Source: an uncultured Clostridia bacterium
GTDB lineage: Bacteria > Bacillota > Clostridia > Christensenellales > Borkfalkiaceae
Assembly (NCBI GenBank): GCA_947629605.1
Contig: CANREK010000012.1
Span: 1 to 14,533, forward strand
DNA length: 14,533 bases
Direction: 5' to 3'
Part shown: piece by piece, positions 7,194-13,846 of the stretch
How the letters are laid out: each line of letters begins with the position of its first letter
Numbering within the stretch: position 1 is the first letter of the stretch
Position numbers and translations under genes: made by a program
The notes under the pieces: model-generated
What the model was told of the DNA's origin: nothing
Database searches by the model: none
Seen by the model: only the letters and a program-made list of their open reading frames with translations

Positions 7194-7939
7194 TCCCGAA
7201 GATCATCCATGCGTGTTGGCTCGGCACGGGCGAGATGCCCGACGACCAAAAAGAATATATCCAAGGTTGGCGCCGCCTTCATCCCGATTGGGAGATCAAG
7301 ATCTGGACGGACGCCGAGTTTGCGCCCTATCTCGACGACAGCGCATTCGTCAAGGCCTGTCTCGAAAGGAAGAAGTACGGCTTTTTGAGCGACTATTTCC
7401 GCTTTACCGTGCTCTATGAGTTCGGCGGCGTCTATGTCGATACGGACGTCGAGATCAAAAAACCGCTCGATGAATTCCTTGGATATAAAATGTTCATGGG
7501 CTTTATTTCGGAGGCATCCATCGGCACCGCCCTCTTCGGCACAGAAGCAAAAAACCCGCTCATGCTCGAATGGCGGCAGATCTTGGAGCAAGATTTTGAG
7601 GAGAAGGGAGATTTTACGGTCAGCAACGACTGGATCACCAAATATTTTCTCGACCATTTCCCCGATTTTCTCCTGAACGGAAGGCGGCAGTCCCTCGCCT
7701 CGGGGATCGAGATGTACCCCAAGGACTGGTTTGAACGGTTTCAGACGAACAAGAAGAGCGGCGGCGGATATGCGGAGCATTTTTGCGCGGGATCTTGGTA
7801 CGGAAGGCATGATCCTTGGTGGAAAAGATTTCTCAAAAAGATCCTTCCGCGCAGAATGATCGCAAAGATCAGCCAAATGACGGAAAAGAAGCCGCCCTAT
7901 TACAGTGTCTACAAAGAACATAAAAAGAGAAAATCATGA
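7190..7939 (+). CDS. GT32-like glycosyltransferase with DXD motif
   Basis: A 249-residue GT-A transferase of the Gly_transf_sug / capsular polysaccharide synthesis type. It opens with IPKIIHACWLG (2-12), the standard start of GT32-like proteins. The block KYGFLSDYFRFTVLYEFGG (62-80) runs into YVDTDVE (82-88), where Asp84 and Asp86 form the metal/nucleotide-sugar DXD site. Such enzymes often transfer mannose, galactose or related sugars in capsule clusters, but the donor cannot be assigned here. The C-terminal 40 residues are basic and aromatic (WWKRFLKK), suggesting contact with the membrane surface. It overlaps both neighbours by 4 nt, indicating translational coupling. Sampled composition (34 of 60 G/C at 7321-7380) is higher than in the next two genes. 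Confidence 0.9.
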   Translation: MIPKIIHACWLGTGEMPDDQKEYIQGWRRLHPDWEIKIWTDAEFAPYLDDSAFVKACLERKKYGFLSDYFRFTVLYEFGGVYVDTDVEIKKPLDEFLGYKMFMGFISEASIGTALFGTEAKNPLMLEWRQILEQDFEEKGDFTVSNDWITKYFLDHFPDFLLNGRRQSLASGIEMYPKDWFERFQTNKKSGGGYAEHFCAGSWYGRHDPWWKRFLKKILPRRMIAKISQMTEKKPPYYSVYKEHKKRKS

Positions 7940-8916
7940 TGAAATACAGCATCATTATTCCCGTATTCAATACAGAGAAATATCTCAAAGGGTGCATCGA
8001 CAGTATTCTTGCCTATCAAGGGGGAGAGGTCGAGGTGATCGCCGTCGATGACGGCTCCACGGACAGTAGTCTTGCAGTGTTGAACTCCTATGATGACCAA
8101 CGTCTGCGCGTCTTTCATAAGGAGAATGAGGGCGTATTCAAGACATGGAAATACGGACTTCAACAGGCGACGGGTGAATATATCGTCTTTGTAGATTCCG
8201 ATGACTGTTTAGACGCTGCGGTGTTTCCCTTTTTGAATGAGATTTTGCAAGAAAGTCTCTATGACGTGATACAGTTCGGCTGGACGGAAATTTTTTCAAA
8301 AACAATAAAGAGATACGTTGGGCTTCCCGGAATGAAAGAGGGGGCATATGAGGGAGAAGCACTGCAACAACTGATTTATGACCGCGTAAAACTTTTGGGG
8401 AAAGGAGACATTTCCACGGTTCGTTGGGCCAAAGCGTTCCGCGCGGCATTCATCAAGGAGATCGTTACGTTCACGATGGAACAGATCTGTATGTACGAGG
8501 ATGATAGTATCACAAGGCCGTGCCTTGCTATGATGAAAACATTCCGATATTCCGAGCAGAATTTTTATCTTCATCGGAGCAGTGTGGAAAATTCCCTCTG
8601 CAATTCACCGGAAAGGTTAGAGAGCTATGCTGTTGATTGCAAAAACCTGATCGAATACTTTACAAAAGAAAGGGAGCGTTTCGGTTTTTCAGAGGAGACA
8701 CTGCAAGCGTTTGCCGCCCGCTATTATTCGGCGGTGCTCGGCGACGCTGTTTGGGCAAAGAAAAATGGCCTTGCCAATCAAATTCTTTCCGATGAGCGCG
8801 TGCGCATCGTCTTGAAGAAGCGAGGCGGCATCAAATGTTGGCTTTTAAGGCATCATTGGTTTGTGGCTTTCCGATGCATAAGACGATTGAAACATCTTTT
8901 GACGAATCGACGGTAA
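7936..8916 (+). CDS. GT2-family glycosyltransferase
   Basis: An inverting GT-A transferase of 326 residues. It starts with MKYSIIIPVFNTEKYL (2-17), has VDDGSTD (37-43) for the nucleotide and VDSDD (86-90) as the DXD-type metal site, followed near residue 190 by MYEDDSITRP, a GT2-style catalytic-base segment. The C-terminal third is basic and not recognisable as a separate domain. The first ATG (7936) gives an ATGA overlap with the previous gene. A second ATG at 7939 directly after it would give 325 residues; the two cannot be separated by sequence. There is no strong ribosome site, so coupling is likely. Sampled composition is AT-richer (23 of 60 G/C at 8281-8340). Donor and acceptor are unknown. 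Confidence 0.91.
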   Translation: MMKYSIIIPVFNTEKYLKGCIDSILAYQGGEVEVIAVDDGSTDSSLAVLNSYDDQRLRVFHKENEGVFKTWKYGLQQATGEYIVFVDSDDCLDAAVFPFLNEILQESLYDVIQFGWTEIFSKTIKRYVGLPGMKEGAYEGEALQQLIYDRVKLLGKGDISTVRWAKAFRAAFIKEIVTFTMEQICMYEDDSITRPCLAMMKTFRYSEQNFYLHRSSVENSLCNSPERLESYAVDCKNLIEYFTKERERFGFSEETLQAFAARYYSAVLGDAVWAKKNGLANQILSDERVRIVLKKRGGIKCWLLRHHWFVAFRCIRRLKHLLTNRR

Positions 8917-8917
8917 C

Positions 8918-8935
8918 AATGAATTGAAATGAATT
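8918..8935 (+). repeat. Direct repeat AATGAATT creating a two-codon start-stop ahead of the next gene
   Basis: AATGAATT occurs at 8918-8925 and again at 8928-8935. The first copy forms ATG AAT TGA (8919-8927), a Met-Asn-stop mini-frame. The second copy supplies the ATG (8929) of the galactofuranosyltransferase-like gene. No clear Shine-Dalgarno sequence precedes either ATG. The mini-frame could let ribosomes terminating the upstream gene re-start, or it may simply be a small duplication. Confidence 0.3.
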
Positions 8936-10002
8936 ACTATATTAAAGAAACAGAAAATTTTATAAGTAGCACTATCACGGAACAGCAAAGAATGACGGCC
9001 TCCTCCAAGCCGCGTGTCGATATCGACTGCATTTGTGAGGAGATGATCGAAAATTCGATTCCGTGTTCTTTCCCTCAACAGCAAAAGGGCTTTTTACGCA
9101 ATTTTTTATCCTTCCGTGCCGACGTAAAGGAGTGGAAAAAGAGGCTTGCACCGCTTTCGAAGTCAGATGTCCTCTTTTTGCAGTATCCGCTACCGAAATT
9201 CAACATACTTCAAAATAAGATTTTTAGGAGACTGCGGAAGAAAGGTGTCCGTATGATCGCCTTGATCCATGATATGGATTGGCTGCGCTTAGACGCGACA
9301 AAACTGAAAACAAAATTGCGCATAAAGGTTCAAAAAAAGGCACTCCATTATTTTGATACGATTATTGTTCACAATCAATCGATGAAGGAGACGCTCGGCG
9401 ATACTCGGACAAAGATCGTATGTCTCGGGATTTTCGATTATCTCTGCAACGAAACAAAATTCGGTAAGCGCGGAGCCGATCTCCCCGTGATCATTGCGGG
9501 GAATCTCAGTCCCGAAAAGGCAGGGTATGTTTATCGGCTTCCGCAGGATGTCACATGGAATTTGTATGGGCCCTTCTATGCGGCAGAGCACGAAAATATA
9601 AACTACAAAGGGGCATTCCCGTCTGAAAAGCTTCCGTCTATGATGGATGGTTCCTTCGGACTTGTTTGGGATGGAAATACGCCCGATACCTGCGGCGGGA
9701 GTTGGGGAAACTATCTCCGCTACAATAATCCATACAAGACTTCCCTCTATCTTGCCTGCGGATTGCCCGTTATCATTTGGAAAGAGGCGGCCCTTGCGCC
9801 CTTTGTTCTGGAAAATGATTGCGGTATCACCGTCGGATCCCTCTCTGAAATACGGCAAAAACTTTCTGCCATGAGCAAAGAGAGATATGAAGAGTTGTGT
9901 GAAAATGCCGAAAGGGTCGGGTGCATGCTACGCAAGGGGAGTTTTACAAAACAGGCGCTTACCTTAGCGTTCTCCAAAGGGGGAAATTATGAAACAGTAT
10001 GA
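8929..10002 (+). CDS. Putative galactofuranosyltransferase (beta-1,6-Galf / Gtf3-like family)
   Basis: A 357-residue GT-B-like protein that probably moves galactofuranose from UDP-Galf to the growing repeat unit. The family pattern is clear: MNYYIKETENFI (1-12), ARVDID-like KPRVDID (27-33), IALIHDMDWLR-type segment (110-120), FGLVWDG (243-249), then GGSWGNYLRYNNPYK (256-270) and ACGLPVIIWKEAALAPF (276-292). Some relatives are glucosyltransferases (Gtf3), so Galf is assigned mainly because the next gene is UDP-galactopyranose mutase. The ATG at 8929 has no good ribosome site, and an in-frame stop lies upstream, so no longer start exists. The gene overlaps glf by 14 nt. It is among the most AT-rich here (23 of 60 G/C at 9181-9240), in sharp contrast to glf. 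Confidence 0.8.
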   Translation: MNYYIKETENFISSTITEQQRMTASSKPRVDIDCICEEMIENSIPCSFPQQQKGFLRNFLSFRADVKEWKKRLAPLSKSDVLFLQYPLPKFNILQNKIFRRLRKKGVRMIALIHDMDWLRLDATKLKTKLRIKVQKKALHYFDTIIVHNQSMKETLGDTRTKIVCLGIFDYLCNETKFGKRGADLPVIIAGNLSPEKAGYVYRLPQDVTWNLYGPFYAAEHENINYKGAFPSEKLPSMMDGSFGLVWDGNTPDTCGGSWGNYLRYNNPYKTSLYLACGLPVIIWKEAALAPFVLENDCGITVGSLSEIRQKLSAMSKERYEELCENAERVGCMLRKGSFTKQALTLAFSKGGNYETV

Positions 10003-11089
10003 CTATTTGATCGTCGGGAGCGGGCTCTTTGGGGCCGTGTGCGCCCATGAACTTTCCAAGCGGGGCAAAAAGTGCCTCGTCATCGAAAAACGCGCCCATA
10101 TCGGCGGAAATATCTACACCGAAGAGGTCGAGGGCATTCAAGTCCACCGCTACGGGGCGCATATCTTCCACACCTCCGACAGGGCAATTTGGGAGTACGT
10201 CAACGCGTTTGCCGAATTCAACAACTACATCAACTGCCCCGTCGCAAGGTATCATGATGAATGCTACAACCTGCCCTTCAACATGAACACCTTCACCAAG
10301 CTCTGGCCCGATGTCTTTACCCCGGCGGAGGCCGAGGCAAAGATCGCCAAGGAGCGGGGCGAGGCGTATGTGGAAGAGCCCAAAAATCTCGAAGAGCAGG
10401 CCATCAACCTCGTCGGCAAAACCATTTACGAGAAGCTCGTCAAGGGCTACACCGAGAAGCAGTGGGGGAAGAAGTGCACCGAGCTTCCCGCCTTCATCAT
10501 CCGCCGTCTGCCCGTGCGCTTCACCTTCGATAACAACTACTTCAACGACCGCTATCAAGGCATTCCGATCGGGGGCTACACGAAGATGATCGAGCGCATG
10601 CTCGAAGGCGTCGAGGTGAGGCTCAACTGCGACTTTTTCGCACATAAGTGCGATTTTTTGAAGGAAGCGAGGCACGTCATCTACACGGGCGCGATCGACA
10701 GATACTTTGACTATTGCTACGGACCCCTCGAATACCGCTCCGTGCGCTTCGAGACCGAAGTTTTGGATACGCCCAACTATCAAGGCAACGCCGTCATCAA
10801 TTATACGGCGGCGGACGTTCCCTTCACGCGCATCATCGAGCACAAACATTTTGAATTCGGGACCCAGCCGAAAACGGTCATCTCCCGCGAATATTCGTCG
10901 GCGTGGAAGCTCGGCGACGAGCCCTACTATCCCGTCAACGACCAAAAAAACAGCGACTTATATGCGAAATACCGCGCCTTGGCGGAGAAAGAGGAGAATG
11001 TCACCTTCGGCGGCCGCCTCGGGCAATACAAATATTTCGACATGGACGACGTCATCATGAGTGCATTCGAGATGTTGAAAACGCTGTAA
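9989..11089 (+). CDS. glf: UDP-galactopyranose mutase
   Basis: Flavoenzyme that converts UDP-galactopyranose to UDP-galactofuranose in the cytoplasm, supplying the donor for Galf transfer. The 366 residues fit the family length. Features are the FAD-binding GSGLFG (10-15) with acidic Glu33 after the second strand, HIGGN (37-41), RYGAHIFHT (54-62), the EKQWG segment in mid-protein and the C-terminal GRLGQYKYFDMD (342-353) that closes the flavin site. AAAGGGGG at 9976-9983, 5 nt before the ATG, fixes the start inside the 3' end of the preceding gene (14-nt overlap). Composition is very GC-rich (42 of 60 at 10321-10380), much higher than the upstream gene, as if the two came from different sources. 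Confidence 0.97.
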   Translation: MKQYDYLIVGSGLFGAVCAHELSKRGKKCLVIEKRAHIGGNIYTEEVEGIQVHRYGAHIFHTSDRAIWEYVNAFAEFNNYINCPVARYHDECYNLPFNMNTFTKLWPDVFTPAEAEAKIAKERGEAYVEEPKNLEEQAINLVGKTIYEKLVKGYTEKQWGKKCTELPAFIIRRLPVRFTFDNNYFNDRYQGIPIGGYTKMIERMLEGVEVRLNCDFFAHKCDFLKEARHVIYTGAIDRYFDYCYGPLEYRSVRFETEVLDTPNYQGNAVINYTAADVPFTRIIEHKHFEFGTQPKTVISREYSSAWKLGDEPYYPVNDQKNSDLYAKYRALAEKEENVTFGGRLGQYKYFDMDDVIMSAFEMLKTL

Positions 11090-11094
11090 GCGGC

Positions 11095-11099
11095 GGAGG
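11095..11099 (+). promoter_or_regulatory. Ribosome binding site for the GTG start of the polymerase gene
   Basis: GGAGG lies 8 nt before GTG at 11108. The next in-frame GTG at 11123 would be 23 nt away. This strong site is the reason for choosing a GTG start. Confidence 0.8.
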
Positions 11100-11107
11100 A
11101 CGGTATT

Positions 11108-12307
11108 GTGGAAGAGAGCACTGTGAACCGCACAACGAAATTGGGAAGGAAGCTGTTCTACGCTTCCTATATCCTCATGCTCGTGCGTATGCTAGCTGTC
11201 AACTCGACGCTCTCCGCTTATTTCGATCCAAGCGATATCACTTTCAAATACATCCTGCGTATCGTGAGTTGGCTACCGATTCTTTTGAAACTCATCACAC
11301 AGGATCGCTTTTCCCTTCATACTCTTTTTTCTTACGGTTTCTTTGTCTGCTTCATAAGTGTCATTTGTTTTATGACCCGTGGTTTTGAGCTTACAGATCT
11401 CGCCATTCTTGTGGTTGGCGTTCATGGAGTGCCGATAAAGAATGTTGTCCGCGTTTTCTTCTACACGGCGAGTGCCATCTGCGGTCTCCTTTTCGTTCTC
11501 AGTCTTGGCGGCGTCATCCAAAATTATGTCAATTATGCGGGGGACAAACCGCGCTATGCGTTCGGCAATGTGTATGCGACGGATTTTGCGGCCACGCTCT
11601 TTTATCTCGAACTCGCGCACGCCTATCTCAAAGGGAAAAAATACAACGTCTTGAACTTCCTCTTTTGGATCGCCGCCTCCTTCTTTGTCCTGCACTTCTG
11701 TGTGGCGAGGCTGGACTTTGTTTTGATCTTCTGCTTTGCATGGGTCATGTTCCTCGTTGCCTATGTCCCGAAGTTCTTTTCCTTCCGTGCCGTCAAGACC
11801 ATGCTATGGAGCCTTATCCCGATTTTCTGCATTGGGTCGATCCTATTGCATATTCTCTATACGCCGAGCAACGATTTCCTCGAATGGCTCAACCAGCTTC
11901 TCTCGGGGCGTCTTTATTATGGGAATCGCGCGATCGGCGATTACGGATATTCTCTTTTTGGACAAAAGATAAAAATGCAGGGCTGGGGCTTTACGACGAA
12001 AGAGTGGGATGCCGAACTCGGCTACTACTTTGTGGACTGCGGTTGGCTTTCCGTCGCACTCCGCTATGGCATCTTTATGGCCGCCTTCGTCTGCATCACC
12101 TTTACCGTCGTATCGCGGAAACACTTGAAGGCGAACGACTGCGTTCTGCCCGTCATTCTCTTTTTCTTGGCGTTGACCAGCGTCGTCGACCATCACATCC
12201 TTGAATACCAATTTGACCCCTTCCTGCTTGTTCTGAATGCGGGACTGTGTACGGAAAAGATCCGTGCGAAGGCCGTAACCCGGGCCCCCGTTCCCGAAAG
12301 GGGATGA
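11108..12307 (+). CDS. wzy: Wzy-type O-antigen/capsule repeat-unit polymerase
   Basis: An integral membrane protein of 399 residues, predicted to join flipped, lipid-linked repeat units on the outer face of the cytoplasmic membrane. About ten hydrophobic segments can be read by eye, for example near 15-33, 47-64, 72-90, 96-134, 156-172, 181-220, 231-250, 312-336 and 345-362. The large outside loop at about 251-311 contains LSGRLYYGNRAI (265-276) and is followed by YYFVDCGWLSVALRYG (306-321); both resemble blocks in Bacillota Wzy polymerases. Sequence identity in Wzy is normally low, so the call rests on topology, these blocks and position beside wzx. The start is GTG with a strong GGAGG site. 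It lies 18 nt after glf and 6 nt before wzx. Confidence 0.85.
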   Translation: MEESTVNRTTKLGRKLFYASYILMLVRMLAVNSTLSAYFDPSDITFKYILRIVSWLPILLKLITQDRFSLHTLFSYGFFVCFISVICFMTRGFELTDLAILVVGVHGVPIKNVVRVFFYTASAICGLLFVLSLGGVIQNYVNYAGDKPRYAFGNVYATDFAATLFYLELAHAYLKGKKYNVLNFLFWIAASFFVLHFCVARLDFVLIFCFAWVMFLVAYVPKFFSFRAVKTMLWSLIPIFCIGSILLHILYTPSNDFLEWLNQLLSGRLYYGNRAIGDYGYSLFGQKIKMQGWGFTTKEWDAELGYYFVDCGWLSVALRYGIFMAAFVCITFTVVSRKHLKANDCVLPVILFFLALTSVVDHHILEYQFDPFLLVLNAGLCTEKIRAKAVTRAPVPERG

Positions 12308-12313
12308 TCTCCC

Positions 12314-13825
12314 ATGGCAAAGAGCATCAAAAAAAACTTCATCTATAATCTCATTTACCAAGTGATGATGCTTGTGTCGCCGCTCGTGGTGACGCCCTAT
12401 GTCTCCCGCGTGCTCGGGGTGGACACGGTGGGGCTGTACAGCTATGCGGATTCCATGGCGGCGTACTTTGTGCTTGTTGCCGTGCTCGGGACTTCCACAT
12501 ACGGCCAGCGGGCCATCGGCTATGTGCAGGATGACAAGGAGGGACGCAGCCGTGCCTTTTGGGACATCTTTCTGTTGCGCCTTCTGACTTCCTCCGTCAC
12601 GCTCGGCGCATATGTCGGCTATGCCTTCCTCTTCGCGAGGGAAAATCTCGTCATAACTCTCATTTTTTCCCTCAACGTCATCAATGTGATGTTCGACATC
12701 ACTTGGTTCATGCAGGGGATGGAGGAGTTCGGCAAGACGGCGCTGAGGAGCATCCTCTTCCGCTTTGCCTGCATCGCCGCGATCTTTCTCTTTGTGAAGG
12801 ACGCGGGCGACCTTCCGCTCTATACGGTCTTTATGACCGCATCCACCGTGCTCGGCAACCTTTCCCTTTGGCTGTATCTGCCCAAATATCTCGTCAGGGT
12901 GAAGGGCGTGCACCCGTTCCACGACTTCAAATCGGTCATCATGCTCTTCATCCCGACGATCGCGACGCAGATCTACACCGTGCTCGATAAGTCGATGATC
13001 GGCTGGTTTTCGGACGGGTATCAAGAAAACGGCTATTACGAACAGGCGGAAAAAATCGTCAAGATCGCCCTGACGGCCGTGACGGCGCTCGGCATCGTCA
13101 TGATCCCGCGGATATCAAGCACATACAAGGCGGGGGACATGGAGAGGGTGAAGTACTATCTCTACAACTCTTACCGCTATGTCTGGATGATGGCGATCCC
13201 CATCATGTTCGGCTTCATCTCCATCGCAAGCGTCTTTACGCCTATCTACTACGGCCCAGGGTATGAGAAATGCGCCACCCTGTTGCCGATTTTCAGTGTC
13301 CTTCTCATCATGATCGGCCTCTCCAACGTCAACGGAATGCAGTACTTCGTTCCCATCGGGAAGGAGAAAATTCTGACGCTCACGGTCACGGTGGGGGCCG
13401 TCGTCAACTTTGCGCTCAACCTCGCGCTCATTCCCTTCTTTGCCTCGCTCGGCGCGAGCATCGCCTCCGTTATTGCCGAATTCGCCGTGACGCTCACGGG
13501 GTTCATCTATATCCGCAAGACGAAGCAATTCCCTCTGAGGCCGATCTTCACCTGCTCGTGGCGGTATTGGATCGCGGGACTTGCGATGGGCGGCACGCTC
13601 TTCGGTCTCAAATACTGTATGCCCATTGCGCTGTGGAGCTTAATTGTCCTGATCGGTGCGGGGATCGCGATATATTTTGTGCTTCTTTTGGCCCTGCGCG
13701 ACCCCTTCCTCATCGATCTCATCAAAAAGGGAGTGGGACTTTTGAGGCGGAACAAACCCGATCCCGTGCCCGCCGAAGCGCAGGAAGAACCGCAGCAAGA
13801 CGAGAATGAAACCGACAAAAAATAA
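12314..13825 (+). CDS. wzx: Wzx-type lipid-linked oligosaccharide flippase (MOP superfamily)
   Basis: Moves undecaprenyl-linked repeat units across the cytoplasmic membrane for polymerisation by the upstream Wzy protein. The 503 residues carry about 12-14 hydrophobic helices throughout. The N-terminal block runs KNFIYNLIYQ (6-15), then TPYVSRVLG (28-36), GLYSYADS (41-48) and LGTSTYGQRAIGY (58-70), which is the standard opening of Wzx/RfbX proteins. The last 25 or so residues form a Pro/Glu/Gln/Asp-rich hydrophilic tail, longer than needed by the transporter fold and of unknown role. AAAGGGG at 12297-12303, 10 nt before the ATG, is the likely ribosome site. This is the last gene of the operon, and its stop touches the terminator hairpin. 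Confidence 0.94.
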   Translation: MAKSIKKNFIYNLIYQVMMLVSPLVVTPYVSRVLGVDTVGLYSYADSMAAYFVLVAVLGTSTYGQRAIGYVQDDKEGRSRAFWDIFLLRLLTSSVTLGAYVGYAFLFARENLVITLIFSLNVINVMFDITWFMQGMEEFGKTALRSILFRFACIAAIFLFVKDAGDLPLYTVFMTASTVLGNLSLWLYLPKYLVRVKGVHPFHDFKSVIMLFIPTIATQIYTVLDKSMIGWFSDGYQENGYYEQAEKIVKIALTAVTALGIVMIPRISSTYKAGDMERVKYYLYNSYRYVWMMAIPIMFGFISIASVFTPIYYGPGYEKCATLLPIFSVLLIMIGLSNVNGMQYFVPIGKEKILTLTVTVGAVVNFALNLALIPFFASLGASIASVIAEFAVTLTGFIYIRKTKQFPLRPIFTCSWRYWIAGLAMGGTLFGLKYCMPIALWSLIVLIGAGIAIYFVLLLALRDPFLIDLIKKGVGLLRRNKPDPVPAEAQEEPQQDENETDKK

Positions 13826-13846
13826 GAGCCGTGAGGCTCTTTTTTG
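13824..13846. terminator. Bidirectional intrinsic terminator between convergent genes
   Basis: AAGAGCC (13824-13830) and GGCTCTT (13835-13841) form a 7-bp stem with loop GTGA. On the plus strand it runs into six T (13840-13845). On the minus strand the stem is followed by TTATTTTTT (13825-13817). It overlaps the wzx stop and directly follows the stop of the convergent gene at 13847, so it can end both transcripts. Confidence 0.9.

Noticed and set aside
9959..10945. 328-codon open frame on the minus strand opposite glf
   Set aside because: Antisense shadow of a conserved flavoenzyme, rich in Val, Asp and Gly as expected from reading GC-rich codons backwards.
12300..12313. Possible hairpin GGGA/TCCC between wzy and wzx as a terminator
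   Set aside because: The stem is only 4 bp and no T-run follows; it overlaps the wzx ribosome site and is probably chance.
11843..13024. 393-codon open frame on the minus strand opposite wzy and wzx
   Set aside because: It spans two real genes and their junction. Its His/Glu/Arg-rich composition is typical of the antisense of hydrophobic membrane proteins.
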